Positions 9,882 through 21,768 of a DNA stretch of 64,000 nucleotides are shown here, in pieces. Positions within the stretch are counted from its first letter, which is position 1. Every line of letters begins with the position of its first letter. The notes under the pieces were generated by a model, which saw only the letters and a program-made list of their open reading frames with translations, did not search any database and was not told the origin of the DNA. The position numbers were made by a program, and so were the translations under genes. The DNA is from Brettanomyces bruxellensis (taxonomy: Eukaryota > Ascomycota > Pichiomycetes > Pichiales > Pichiaceae), in the NCBI RefSeq assembly GCF_011074885.1, contig NC_054689.1, positions 1,736,001-1,800,000 on the forward strand, given 5' to 3'.

Positions 9882-10175
9882 CTTTATTTGTTGAAGGGAT
9901 CTGTTGTCTCCTAATTACCGTTCGGTATTAACGTTATAACTTATGAAAATGTAAGTTCTCACACCTTCCTTTTCACTTCAGCTTCAAATTGATGGGGTCA
10001 AAAAACTTTTCAATATTTTTTCCCTCTTATTCTAGTTTATCTCGCATCTAGGGAGCGCGAGAGACTACTGAAAAAAGGAGAACACAGGAATAGCCTTTCG
10101 CGAATATCTCTCGGTGGTTTCCAAGGAATAACACCCGCGAGGTGTGAGGTGTGAATTGGACACCTCGATTTTTTT

Positions 10176-10183
10176 CACGTGAC
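10176..10183 (+). promoter_or_regulatory. CACGTGAC box (Cbf1-type) of RPL26
   Basis: CACGTGAC lies 295 bp upstream of the RPL26 ATG. The same box occurs 296 bp upstream of RPL25. Cbf1 is known to bind this motif at ribosomal protein promoters in several non-Saccharomyces yeasts; binding here is inference. Confidence 0.6.
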
Positions 10184-10697
10184 GATTAAATGCAAATGAT
10201 CGACGCGACGAGATTCTCGTACTTTTTTGGAAAGAAAAACTCTCCCAAGGAATTTAGGAGGATTGAGCATTAGACTTCTGTGGCAGATTCACAATTCAAA
10301 AATTCATCAAACTCTATGGCTTATTTTACTCTCACATCTCTGTGTTTACAATCTGTTATTATGTTCAGTGTGGTTACTGGTCATTATCAAGTTAGCTATA
10401 GATTTTTTTTTCTTGACATTACTGAGAATCTCTTTCCAAATCGGTTTATTGATTAACAGTACTATCTAAGTTAGCTCTTATCGGAGATACCGTACAAACT
10501 AGATTTGACGAAACAACAAAGCATGTAATTAATAGAGGCACTACAGTGAAAGTGCAAAAAAGTAAAATGTAAACATGACGGAAAAAGTAGCAAGAAGACG
10601 CTTGGCTTTTTCGGGACAGAATTCGTTGTTTCAAAGAAAAATATTTACACAGAAATAGAACCACGTAAAATGCGTTTGTTAAAAATACAATTTAGTG

Positions 10698-10766
10698 TTG
10701 TTTACGCGTTGTTGGAAGAAGACTTCTTCTTGGATAAATTTGATTGGATAATTAACGCGTAAACAA
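10698..10766. promoter_or_regulatory. Inverted pair of composite MCB-forkhead elements of RNR1
   Basis: The 13-mer AACGCGTAAACAA occurs at 10754-10766 on the plus strand and at 10698-10710 on the minus strand. Each copy joins a perfect MluI cell-cycle box (ACGCGT) to a perfect forkhead core (GTAAACAA). MBF control of RNR1 through ACGCGT is known in S. cerevisiae. The overlapping forkhead core and inverted symmetry are seen directly. Confidence 0.75.
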
Positions 10767-10987
10767 ACGAAATGAACGAAATATTCTAGCATTTTTAAAA
10801 ATTTTGGCGTCTGGGCTCTTGCCTTCGTTGGAATATTTATCAGAAGCAATTTCCCACTTTTCGTGTTTTAATCCATTCCGATTATTCACCTTTTTTTGTA
10901 CATTTTTTCTGAAGTTCTTTCTTTCTTTGAAAACAATTTAAAGGTTTAGTCGAACTATTATTTAATTAGTGTTCTACTTCTCCAAAC

Positions 10988-13678
10988 ATGTATGTTTTTA
11001 AAAGAGATGGCCGTCGTGAGCCGGTCAGATTTGACAAGATCACTGCTAGAATTTCTCGTATGTGTTACGGTTTAGATGAAAAGAGAATTGATCCTGTCGC
11101 CGTTGCTCAGCGTGTGGTTACAGGTGTGTATCCTGGTGTTACCACTATTGAGTTGGACAACTTAACTGCTGAAACTGCGGCATATATGACTACCATTCAT
11201 CCAGATTATGCTACTTTGGCCGCCAGACTTGCCATTTCTAATTTGCACAAGCAGACTAAGAAGCCATTCTCTGATGTTATTGAAGATCTTTACAACTATT
11301 ATAACCCAAAAACCCAGAAGAAATCCCCTATGATCTCTGAAGAAGTTTACAAGATTGTCATGAAGCACAAGGATGAGTTGAACTCGGCCATTAACTATGA
11401 CCGTGATTTCAGCTATAATTACTTTGGCTTTAAGACCCTAGAGCGTTCATATCTGTTGAGGATAAATGGTAAGGTTGCAGAGAGGCCTCAGCATCTTCTT
11501 ATGAGAGTTGCCGTTGGAATTCACGGTGATGATATTCCTAAAGTTTTGGAGTCGTATGATTTGATGTCGAAGAGATACTTCACACACGCCTCTCCAACAT
11601 TGTTTAATGCCGGTACTCCACGCCCACAGATGTCGTCTTGCTTCTTAGTTGCAATGAAGGATGACTCTATTGAAGGTATCTACGACACTTTGAAACAGTG
11701 TGCCTTGATTTCCAAGACGGCTGGTGGTATTGGTCTACATATTCATAACATCCGTTCTACAGGTTCATACATTGCTGGTACCAACGGTACATCCAATGGT
11801 ATTATTCCTATGGTTCGTGTGTTCAACAGTACTGCTAGGTATGTTGACCAAGGTGGTAACAAGAGACCAGGTGCCATTGCTATCTACTTAGAACCTTGGC
11901 ATGCAGATATCTTTGACTTCATCGATATCAGGAAGAATCACGGTAAGGAGGAGATCCGTGCACGTGATTTGTTCCCAGCTCTTTGGATCCCTGATCTATT
12001 CATGAAGCGTGTTGAACAAAATGATACATGGACTTTGTTTTCTCCTTCTGAGGCCCCAGGTCTTTCAGATGTTTACGGTGACGAGTTTGAAGAGTTGTAC
12101 ACTCGTTACGAGAAGGAGGGACGTGGAAGAAGAACCGTTAAGGCTCAGAAGTTGTGGTATCAGATTTTGGAGGCTCAGACAGAAACCGGTACGCCTTTCA
12201 TGATTTACAAGGATGCCTGCAACAGAAAGAGTAATCAAAAGAACTTGGGAACCATCAAATCTTCGAATTTGTGCTGTGAGGTTGTCGAATACTCTTCTCC
12301 AGATGAGGTTGGTGTGTGTAACTTAGCAAACATTTGCTTACCTGCATTTGTTGAGTCCGACAAGGATCACTGCTGGTTCAACTTTGAGAAGTTGCACAAG
12401 ATCACCAAGGTTGTCACTCGTAACTTGAACCGTGTTATCGACAGGAATTACTACCCGGTTCCCGAGGCCCGCAACTCCAACATGAGAAACAGACCTATCG
12501 CTCTTGGTGTTCAAGGTCTTGCCGATACGTTCTTCATGCTCAGATTGCCATTTGATTGCCCAGAAGCTCGTGAGCTTAACATACAGATATTCGAGACCTT
12601 GTACCATGGTGCTCTGGAAGAATCAAATCAGCTTTCTGTGGAAGAGGGTACGTATGAGACCTATGAAGGCTCTCCAGCTTCCAAGGGTATTCTCCAGTAC
12701 GATATGTGGAATAAGAAGCCAACTGATCTGTGGGATTGGGAGGCTTTGAAGGCCAAGATCGCTAAGGATGGTCTTAGAAATTCGCTTTTGGTCGCTCCTA
12801 TGCCAACTGCCTCTACCTCTCAGATTATGGGTTACAACGAGTGCTTCGAGCCATTCACCTCTAACATCTATCAGAGAAGAGTTCTTGCTGGTGAGTTCCA
12901 GATTGTCAATCCTTACATGCTAAGGGACCTTATTGATATGGGAATATGGAACGATGCAATGAAGAATTTCATCATTCATGACAATGGATCCATTCAGAAC
13001 TTACCTAATATTCCAGACAACATTAAGAAATTGTACAGGACTGTTTGGGAACTTTCTCAGAAGTCTGTCATCGACATGGCCGCCGACAGAGGTGCCTACA
13101 TTTGCCAGTCTCAATCCATGAACATCCACTTGCAATCACCAACTATGGGTAAGTTGACGTCCATGCACTTTTACGGCTGGAAGAAGGGTTTGAAGACAGG
13201 TATGTACTACTTGCGTACACAGGCCGCTGCTCGTGCCATCCAATTCACTGTTGATCAGCAATTGGCCAAGGAAGCAGGCAAGCTTAAGGCTGAAGTCGAT
13301 AATGTGGTTATGAAGAAGTACATACCAAGGAAAACCAGAATTACAGAGAGTGCATCCGACGATTCTTCACTTTCGGACTCTCCTCTATCTACCACTGGTT
13401 TTGAGTCATCGACAACTTCATTTGAAAGTTCGTTTGCTGATCTTTCAGTGAAGGATGCCAAGAAGCCAACTGAATCCATTCCTGAAGCTCCCCTTGAAGA
13501 GGTTCATGAAAGCACACCAGCTGAGGAGACCGAGAAGATAGATGCCACTGAGGAGAAGTCCGCTACCGGCAATACGAAAAAGCCAAAGAAAGGAGATGAG
13601 GATTTTGATATATACAACTCCAAGGTTATCGCTTGCGCTATAAACAATCCAGAGGCTTGTGAGATGTGCTCCGGTTGA
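10988..13678 (+). CDS. RNR1: Ribonucleotide reductase large subunit
   Basis: Class Ia ribonucleotide reductase alpha subunit, which makes deoxynucleotides in the cytosol together with the small subunits. The 896-residue protein has an N-terminal ATP cone (about 1-90), [16 protein letters not shown] carrying the first redox cysteine (about 218), the radical-site block [21 protein letters not shown] (about 420-440), [13 protein letters not shown], and the C-terminal redox tail CEMCSG. A Ser/Thr/Glu-rich linker of about 100 residues (about 790-880) precedes the tail and is longer than needed, as in other yeast Rnr1. A CTG codon (11453-11455) falls on the conserved Leu of RSYLLRING. Two MCB-forkhead elements lie 220-290 bp upstream, fitting S-phase expression. 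Confidence 0.98.
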   Translation: MYVFKRDGRREPVRFDKITARISRMCYGLDEKRIDPVAVAQRVVTGVYPGVTTIELDNLTAETAAYMTTIHPDYATLAARLAISNLHKQTKKPFSDVIEDLYNYYNPKTQKKSPMISEEVYKIVMKHKDELNSAINYDRDFSYNYFGFKTLERSYLLRINGKVAERPQHLLMRVAVGIHGDDIPKVLESYDLMSKRYFTHASPTLFNAGTPRPQMSSCFLVAMKDDSIEGIYDTLKQCALISKTAGGIGLHIHNIRSTGSYIAGTNGTSNGIIPMVRVFNSTARYVDQGGNKRPGAIAIYLEPWHADIFDFIDIRKNHGKEEIRARDLFPALWIPDLFMKRVEQNDTWTLFSPSEAPGLSDVYGDEFEELYTRYEKEGRGRRTVKAQKLWYQILEAQTETGTPFMIYKDACNRKSNQKNLGTIKSSNLCCEVVEYSSPDEVGVCNLANICLPAFVESDKDHCWFNFEKLHKITKVVTRNLNRVIDRNYYPVPEARNSNMRNRPIALGVQGLADTFFMLRLPFDCPEARELNIQIFETLYHGALEESNQLSVEEGTYETYEGSPASKGILQYDMWNKKPTDLWDWEALKAKIAKDGLRNSLLVAPMPTASTSQIMGYNECFEPFTSNIYQRRVLAGEFQIVNPYMLRDLIDMGIWNDAMKNFIIHDNGSIQNLPNIPDNIKKLYRTVWELSQKSVIDMAADRGAYICQSQSMNIHLQSPTMGKLTSMHFYGWKKGLKTGMYYLRTQAAARAIQFTVDQQLAKEAGKLKAEVDNVVMKKYIPRKTRITESASDDSSLSDSPLSTTGFESSTTSFESSFADLSVKDAKKPTESIPEAPLEEVHESTPAEETEKIDATEEKSATGNTKKPKKGDEDFDIYNSKVIACAINNPEACEMCSG

Positions 13679-14224
13679 TCTATAATTGCTTTCCTAGCTC
13701 TTTTTTTTTTGTTGCTATTTTTTTCGTGCTTTCGTTTTTATTACTTTTCTTTCTTCTTTCACTACTTGGCGGGTATACTGTATACACAGCTATTTCACTC
13801 ACTCTGTCTGATTTAGGTTCGGGCTTTTTTGCAAGGCGTTTTGATATCAAGCGAATATCAAATATATATATAAAAATACTGTTTAATCAATGAATGATCC
13901 TGTGGTTAATCTTTGGTAAATACATGTGTAGATCAATTGACATGACCTTTCCGGTTGACGATAAATTTTACATCCGTTCACCGCGTCGCGAACCTGATGG
14001 AATCTACGGGCAAATCCCAATTAAAGAAAAAAAGTTAAAAATAAAACTTGTCAACAACACCTAAAAAAAAAAGAAAAAAAACGGTGGTACACCACCAAAT
14101 TCCCTTTCAATAACAAGCCCATACTTACGTAGTTAGTAATATTCCAAGCTGCATGCACGGATCCTCCTGATAAGCAGAATTTGATAAATTGAATAAGAAT
14201 TCAACGAGTAAAGGCAGGGAAAAA
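13679..14224. other. Intergenic region RNR1-CMD1
   Basis: About 550 bp with A/T runs (for example around 14065-14080) and no gene. A TACTAAC on the minus strand near 14134 has no matching exon signals and looks accidental. It holds the RNR1 terminator region and the calmodulin promoter. Confidence 0.65.
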
Positions 14225-14908
14225 ATGGTAAGTTTTGTCCAATAATTTAAACTGAATGCGAAGCATTGCAATTTTGTAACAAGAGACGTTGAACCGGAAT
14301 GCTGCTTGAGATTAAACTTTTAGTAAAAATTACGAGTTTTGCAAATCGATATATTCAGGCCATGGAATCTGATTTTTTTTGCCGAGAAAGGTGAATATAT
14401 TGGTCGGGCTAATGATTCTTATATATTTGTGAAGGAAACACCTTACTAACATTCAATGCAGAGTGAAAAACTTACATCTCAACAGATCGAAGAGTTCAAG
14501 GAAGCTTTCTCCATTTTTGACAAAGATGGTGATGGAAAGATTTCCGCTTCCGAACTTGGAACAGTCATGAGAGCTTTGGGACAGAACCCTACACAACAAG
14601 AATTAAATGATCTCGTGAACGAGATCGACACAAATGGCAACTCAACAATCGAATTCTCAGAGTTCCTAACGATGATGGCCAGACAAATCAAAGAGCAGGA
14701 TGTTGAAGAGGAGATTTTAGAAGCCTTCAAGGTGTTTGATAGTGATGGTGATGGAAAAATTTCACAAACTGAGTTGGTGAGAGTTCTTACTACAATTGGT
14801 GAAAAACTCACAGATGAGGAAGCCAAACAAATGTTGCAGGCTGCGGACACAGATGCTGATGGTCAGATCGACATTGAGGAGTTTGCAAAGGTGTTGCGTG
14901 GAAAATGA
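14225..14908 (+). CDS. CMD1: Calmodulin, one intron after the start codon
   Basis: Calcium sensor that binds kinases, phosphatase calcineurin and the spindle pole body. Exon 1 is only the ATG (14225-14227), the intron is 14228-14461 and exon 2 is 14462-14908. The joined protein is 149 residues, beginning [18 protein letters not shown]. The ATG at 14456, inside the intron acceptor, would give an unnatural MQSEKL start. Four EF-hand loops are visible: [36 protein letters not shown] and [12 protein letters not shown]. All have acidic or polar ligands at positions 1, 3, 5 and 12, so all four could bind calcium; S. cerevisiae Cmd1 has a defective fourth site. Confidence 0.97.
14228..14461 (+). other. 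CMD1 intron (234 nt)
   Basis: Donor GTAAGT at 14228 directly after ATG, branch site TACTAAC at 14444-14450 and acceptor GCAG ending at 14461. Splicing restores the standard calmodulin N-terminus. Confidence 0.93.
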
Positions 14909-15301
14909 ATGCTTTAAGACTCTGAATTGATTCATTTATAATATGATTTATGAGGCGCTAGGTGAGTAAGGCCATTATTACTTGTTAATACTTTTCTGAG
15001 GAAGTACTGGACATGAGTATTAGCTGTACATTAGTAATAAGCATAACTGTGATGAATGAGGCCACAGCCAGAGAACAACATTGTAGTGTCTTTATTTTTT
15101 TGATTTTTCAGTGGCTGATGGAGTGACAAGTAATTTGAAACAACTGTATATCCTTAGGTTATAATGCAAAAAAGTACATTTCTCCAACTTTCCTGCTTCA
15201 TAATATTGTGGGTTAAAGTATCTTCTTTTTCTATAGAAGAGCAATTGTATACAAAGCCATTTGATACTGATGTATAAAATAAGAGAAATATTATTACAAT
15301 A
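14909..15301. other. Convergent 3' region CMD1 / RBD2
   Basis: About 390 bp between two convergent stop codons. AT-rich with T runs; nothing beyond likely 3' UTRs and polyadenylation signals is seen. Confidence 0.6.
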
Positions 15302-16198
15302 TTAAATATTTGATCCAAGGACGTGTCCTGTACCTATGAATGGACCAGCATTGTCCTCATGCAAGTTCTCATCTGTTGATAAGCGTAAAGGCCGCGAGGA
15401 TAAGTCTTCATCCTGCGTATAAAGCGGTAAAGCAGTACTGCTATATTGATACCTACTACTTTTAACCGACGACTCCCTAACGTAGTTGAATATGCCTGGA
15501 AGATGATCAATTAAGCCAGACAAACGTGCTTCAATTTTCTCCATCAAGCCGAATGGGAGTACAGTTAAGTTAATGAACCAACCCTTGGCCAACAAAAAGC
15601 CTGTCACAATGCCAAGGAAATGTCCAATCAAACTGGAATTTGGGACCATCAAAAATACAGTGAGCATGAAAATAAATGGTATCGAGAGTGTAGGAACTTC
15701 CCAACTGTTGAAAAGCTTCACAGTTCTGTGGCTTAAAGAGTTCACATAGGAAAAGTACGAAATTAACGAAAAGACCCAGCCGGAAGCTCCAAGAACCACA
15801 GTGTTTGGGAAAAACAAAGTGCCTAGAAGGCAGTATGGAATAGCAACAGCAGTGGCCAATATTGATAAGACTAGTGCCGTGTGGAACGTGCCGTTTGTTC
15901 TTTCAAATTCTGCTAAAGGTGCCCAGAGCGACAAAACATTAAAGAAGAGATGGAAAAAGCCAGAATGAACCCAAACATAGGATGATAAACGTGGCAATTC
16001 TGAAATATGAAAAAGTGAATCTGGCTTTAAGGCCATGTCCGATCTAATGTTTCCGTTAAACAAAGATGCAATGTAAACCACAATTATACAAACACAAACT
16101 ATGAGTGTTTCGATTGGAATACCGTTTGTTGGAAAAACATATCCTTGACCTTTAGCAGCGTATCGCCTAAGAAGACCCTCGTCTTGAAGGCCGAGCAT
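15302..16198 (-). CDS. RBD2: Rhomboid-type intramembrane protease Rbd2
   Basis: Golgi-type rhomboid serine protease that cuts transmembrane substrates. The 298-residue protein has several hydrophobic segments, with WVHSGFFHLFFNVLSLW (L1/TM2 with HxxxN), the catalytic motif GASGWVFS (Ser nucleophile, about 139) and the catalytic His in IGHFLGIVTG (about 190). The cytosolic C-terminal tail of about 80 residues is polar. In S. pombe Rbd2 helps cleave SREBP together with Cdc48; whether that applies here is unknown. ATG at 16198 is the first in frame. Confidence 0.88.
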   Translation of the reverse strand: MLGLQDEGLLRRYAAKGQGYVFPTNGIPIETLIVCVCIIVVYIASLFNGNIRSDMALKPDSLFHISELPRLSSYVWVHSGFFHLFFNVLSLWAPLAEFERTNGTFHTALVLSILATAVAIPYCLLGTLFFPNTVVLGASGWVFSLISYFSYVNSLSHRTVKLFNSWEVPTLSIPFIFMLTVFLMVPNSSLIGHFLGIVTGFLLAKGWFINLTVLPFGLMEKIEARLSGLIDHLPGIFNYVRESSVKSSRYQYSSTALPLYTQDEDLSSRPLRLSTDENLHEDNAGPFIGTGHVLGSNI

Positions 16199-16578
16199 AT
16201 TTGGAGCTTGGATGAAATTTGGCCTAAGAATGCGTCAATCTGTACGTTGTAAAATGTGATGTTGATAAAGGATGCACTTTTCTTGATGATGCAATCTTCC
16301 TTACCCTAGCGAAAATTGTCTTCGGTTCTATTGGTGAATATACACAGAGTAATTTACTAGATATCTTTTTTTTTTTTTTTTTTTTTGGATTGAATCTTAT
16401 TGTTATCTTGGAGAAGATTGATTCTGTCCAACACCAAGTTTTAACCGTTTAGATGCAGTTATTATGCAAAAAATTAATATACAAAGTCACCAATAATATA
16501 CAAAAAGAATATGATGTCTGTAGAAAAGTTAAATGTCAGCAAACTTGATTAAAGACTTATAATTGTTCATGCTTGCAT
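16199..16578. other. Promoter region of RBD2 and 3' region of NSL1
   Basis: About 380 bp between the RBD2 start and the NSL1 stop, both on the minus strand. It contains a T21 run at 16366-16386. No other structure seen. Confidence 0.6.
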
Positions 16579-17280
16579 CTAACGATTTAGGAAATTTACT
16601 GTGGAAATGAGATTATCAAGTTGTGAGAGTGTACTAGGAAGTTTCTTCTTGAGAGATGCAATATCAGAGAGCGATGTCTCGTAATCATCCAACAAATCAT
16701 CATAGGTTTCATTTTCTAGTGGCACAGTCGAATCGTCGCTTGCTTCAGTCTCATTTTTTGTTAATTTATCTAAAGATGCTTTCTCCTTTGCTATAATTTC
16801 ATTGATCTGATTATCATTTTTCTGCAATCGACTCTCTGTATTTTTGTATACATCACCTGGAGTGTTCTTTCGTAATTTCGCAACCACAGAAAACATGTTT
16901 TCGACTTCAAAATACATCGAACGTAGTTTGTCATTCAACGCGAAATCATACGGTTCTATCTTTTCTTCAGTATCTTCCATCCGTTTGAGTTCGTCAACAA
17001 TATCAGATTCTGGATCAACTATACTATGCATAACGTTATCGTCCACCGCTAGGGAATATTTCAAAGAATTGAATAGTTTTCCAAGGAAGTGCTTTAGGAT
17101 GATCTTTCTGACTTTACGTTGTATCTTGCGCCTTTCGCTTTCTTGGATATTCCTTTCTTTGAATAACTGCTCATCTGACAATTGTTCATCTATAACTTTT
17201 GATAAATATGCCTTCAGACGTGAGTATAACGCCTTAAGTTCAGCCGCTTCGATGTGAATCTTTTCATATTCTTCAGGCAT
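16579..17280 (-). CDS. NSL1: Kinetochore MIND-complex subunit Nsl1 (Mis14)
   Basis: Small helical protein of 233 residues, acidic with coiled-coil character. The segment EPYDFALNDKLRSMYFEVE followed by KLRKNTPGDVYK aligns well with the S. cerevisiae Nsl1 stretch EPFDLDLNEQVRKMYQEWE, as I recall it. The late block DDLLDDYETSLSDIASLKKKLP also fits the family (Nsl1 has DYVASLNELYQTQQDLP). Nsl1 with Mtw1, Nnf1 and Dsn1 links centromeric chromatin to the Ndc80 complex. The start is ATG at 17280; the frame stays open to 17295 without another ATG. It is divergent from VMA11. Confidence 0.78.
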   Translation of the reverse strand: MPEEYEKIHIEAAELKALYSRLKAYLSKVIDEQLSDEQLFKERNIQESERRKIQRKVRKIILKHFLGKLFNSLKYSLAVDDNVMHSIVDPESDIVDELKRMEDTEEKIEPYDFALNDKLRSMYFEVENMFSVVAKLRKNTPGDVYKNTESRLQKNDNQINEIIAKEKASLDKLTKNETEASDDSTVPLENETYDDLLDDYETSLSDIASLKKKLPSTLSQLDNLISTVNFLNR

Positions 17281-17651
17281 TGTATTCCTAATCAATCCAC
17301 CAAATTCTAGCTTATATCCTCAATATTATATCCCGAAGTGTTCGAAGTTAAGAGTCTCGCGTGTCAATTACCTAATGCTGGGAATAAAACCAGAGTACGC
17401 GAAATGCATCATATCGATCATCTTTCATGTGAGTACTGCTGTTTTTTTTCCCCCTCTTCAAAATATATGTATATACTTTTTTGTACGCAATGCTTCTTTT
17501 TGTAACATTCAATTTTTTTTTTTTGTGCTGCTGTAAGGGAATTCAGTCGTAAATTCATGTTACTAGCTGACCGCTTCATCATATTTAGATTATAGTCAAA
17601 CTTATTTTAGTTCCTCCCAGCAGGTAACTACATTCGAATTCAGGGCCAAAC
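17281..17651. other. Divergent promoter NSL1 / VMA11
   Basis: About 370 bp between divergent start codons, with T runs near 17440 and 17512-17524. No recognisable factor sites. Confidence 0.55.
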
Positions 17652-18226
17652 ATGGAAAACTTGTAAGTATAGATGTTAAATGATATATAAATGTTTCAAG
17701 ATGTGATGTGCTAACCCTTATTTCTCTAACTTGCAGATCTCTAATACCTGAAAACGCATATGCACCAGCATATGCACCATTTCTTGGGTTTGCCGGCTGT
17801 TTTGCAGCAATGGTGTTTAGTTGTTTGGGTTCCGCAATTGGAACTGCAAAATCCGGAATTGGTATCTCTGGTATCGGTCCATATAAGCCTGAATTAATTA
17901 TGAAGTCGTTAATTCCAGTTATTATGTCTGGTATCTTAGCTGTCTATGGATTGGTTGTTGCGGTTCTTATAGCAGGTAACTTGAATCCAGAAAATGAATA
18001 TACATTATACACGGGTTGTATGCACTTTGGTTGTGGTCTTTCGGTGGGCATGGCATGCCTTGCTTCTGGTTATGCTATTGGCGTTGTTGGTGATGAAGGC
18101 GTCCGTCAGCTTATGCATGAGCCTAGATTATTTGTGGGAATTGTTCTTATATTAATTTTTGCAGAGGTTTTGGGTTTATATGGAATGATCGTGGGATTAA
18201 TAATGAACACCAAGGGTAATGCATGA
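17652..18226 (+). CDS. VMA11: V-ATPase proteolipid subunit c' (Vma11), one intron
   Basis: Membrane rotor subunit of the vacuolar proton pump. Exon 1 is 17652-17662 (MEN plus two bases), the intron is 17663-17736 and exon 2 is 17737-18226. The joined protein is 166 residues, starting [19 protein letters not shown]. Four hydrophobic helices are visible, and the essential Glu lies in [12 protein letters not shown]. Blocks FGFAGC-type [39 protein letters not shown] and [19 protein letters not shown] match subunit c' and not subunit c (Vma3). Subunit c' is fungus-specific. Without splicing, no ATG would give this N-terminus. Confidence 0.95.
17663..17736 (+). other. VMA11 intron (74 nt)
   Basis: Donor GTAAGT at 17663, branch-like TGCTAAC at 17709-17715 and acceptor TTGCAG ending at 17736. 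Splicing joins AAC-TT with A-TCT to read N-L-S in frame. Confidence 0.9.
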
Positions 18227-18473
18227 ACTTGAGACGTTTACTTCGCTGGCCATGTTTCTCTTAAAGTATTTTTTGTTCTTTTCATTGTAATATAACTAAG
18301 CATACTTACATTTGACTAAAGTAGCTATAATTTCATAGGGTGATACATCAAGAAAAGGCACTTTTGGGTTGCTTTATAATAATAACGAAAGGCAAAGTTA
18401 ACTATTACACAAATGATACAAAAATTTAAAAGGAAACATATTCCAACCATCAACTCAATAAACACAATGAAAA

Positions 18474-20309
<1,836 letters not shown>

Positions 20310-21509
20310 ATGTGGGATATCTTTAACTGTTGTTGTCCGTGCGTGTTGGATCAAACACCTACTTTAAAGGTCAATGGGTCCAAATTCCGTATACTGAATG
20401 TTTTGGGTGAAGGTGGGTTTTCTTTTGTATACTTAGTGGAGTCAACCAGAAATAAATCAAAATATGCGTTGAAAAAGGTGAATTGCTCATATAACAACGG
20501 AAATTTTCAACAGACAATGAAAGAACTAGAATTTTACCGAGAATTCAAGTCTCCATATATTATACACCTTGTGGGCTCATCAATCGTACAGGAACCTGAT
20601 GGCTCCAAGACAGTATATATACTTCTTCCCTACTTTAAAAATGGCTCATTGCAAGATATAATTGACAAAGATAGTGTTGATGAATCGAATATTAGTGAGA
20701 ATCAGGCCTTACGATATTTTGTTGGCATCTGCCGTGGCTTGATTGCTATGCATAGACATCAGTTGAGTACCAATACCAGGATACGGATTTCCCAAAACTT
20801 TCAATCTCGCGACCCATTTACAGAGTTGAGCTCTAATGAGATCAATAGTGGAAATGGTACGTCAAATGATGACTCGGAAGAACGAAATCCATTTCTAAGT
20901 CACGAAGAAGAAAATAATCGAAGAAGCAGTTCGTCTACAAGACCTTTAACAATTTCATCAGAGAGCGATCTAAGCCAAAATAGTATTATTTCTGAGGATG
21001 GCACAGAGCTTTCAGAAACCATAAGTATTGCTCACAGAGATATCAAACCTGCAAACATCATGCTTTCGGAAGATGGTACAGCAGTACTATGTGACCTTGG
21101 TTCATGCGAAAAGGTGAACTATACTATACAAAGCCAATCCCAGGCACTTTCAATTCAAGAAAATATTAATGAACGTTGCACATTAGCCTACAGGGCACCA
21201 GAATTAATTGATGTCAGTTCCGGAGATAAAATAACAGATAAGGTTGATATATGGTCCCTAGGATGTACTCTGTACGCATTGCTTTATGGATTTTCACCTT
21301 TCGAAAGGGAAGAGATGAGTAATGGGGCAAACATGTCTTTGGCGATAAGTTCTGGTAAGTATTCCTTCCCGGACTCACCAATCTATAGCACTAGTATTAA
21401 AAACCTTATCAAGTTCTGTATTGAAGTGGATCCATCCAAAAGACCATCAATTGAAGACGTTCTCAACAAAGCGCTAGAGGCTCAAAGATTAATTGAAGTG
21501 AGCACGTGA
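20310..21509 (+). CDS. ENV7: Serine/threonine kinase of the STK16/Env7 family
   Basis: Vacuole-membrane kinase; in S. cerevisiae Env7 limits homotypic vacuole fusion. The 399-residue protein begins MWDIFNCCCPC, a cysteine cluster expected to be palmitoylated. It has the glycine loop LGEGGFSFVYLV (about 32-43), the VAIK-type lysine in YALKKV, catalytic HRDIKPANIM (about 241-250), and DLGS instead of DFG, as in human STK16. The APE motif is in YRAPELID. A Ser/Asn/Glu-rich insert of roughly 90 residues (about 150-238) splits the catalytic core between helix E and the HRD motif. An overlapping uORF precedes the ATG. Confidence 0.85.
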   Translation: MWDIFNCCCPCVLDQTPTLKVNGSKFRILNVLGEGGFSFVYLVESTRNKSKYALKKVNCSYNNGNFQQTMKELEFYREFKSPYIIHLVGSSIVQEPDGSKTVYILLPYFKNGSLQDIIDKDSVDESNISENQALRYFVGICRGLIAMHRHQLSTNTRIRISQNFQSRDPFTELSSNEINSGNGTSNDDSEERNPFLSHEEENNRRSSSSTRPLTISSESDLSQNSIISEDGTELSETISIAHRDIKPANIMLSEDGTAVLCDLGSCEKVNYTIQSQSQALSIQENINERCTLAYRAPELIDVSSGDKITDKVDIWSLGCTLYALLYGFSPFEREEMSNGANMSLAISSGKYSFPDSPIYSTSIKNLIKFCIEVDPSKRPSIEDVLNKALEAQRLIEVST

Positions 21510-21768
21510 AGAAACACTACTTGCATCACCATGGAGGTACATCGTTTAGCTTTTTAGTGATGTATTTACTGTTTCATATCTCTTCGTTAATATTTTTTTT
21601 CGTAAAGATTTGTTGGCCTGTCGCGCTTTTTCTTTTGGCATCATCGCAGATAATATAGAGAATGAATAAGATCCAACTGAAACTTTATAATTTTTTGTAC
21701 TTTGAACCATTTCTTCCCCTAGTGTGTATGTTTTATCGTTGCAGGTTCATTTTCAGCCTGTCATCAAG

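Larger units (their letters stand above)
9882..10987. other. Divergent promoter region RPL26 / RNR1
   Basis: About 1.1 kb between divergent start codons. The RPL26 side has CACGTGAC (10176-10183), TTTCGCG (10096-10102) and an inverted pair cgaggtgt/acacctcg (10138-10145 and 10160-10167). The RNR1 side has two MluI-box/forkhead elements (10698-10710 and 10754-10766). An open frame at 10227-10469 has no ATG and is rejected. Confidence 0.75.

Noticed and set aside
10227..10469. 80-codon hydrophobic frame upstream of RNR1
   Set aside because: Begins with TTG, not ATG, and lies in the promoter region.
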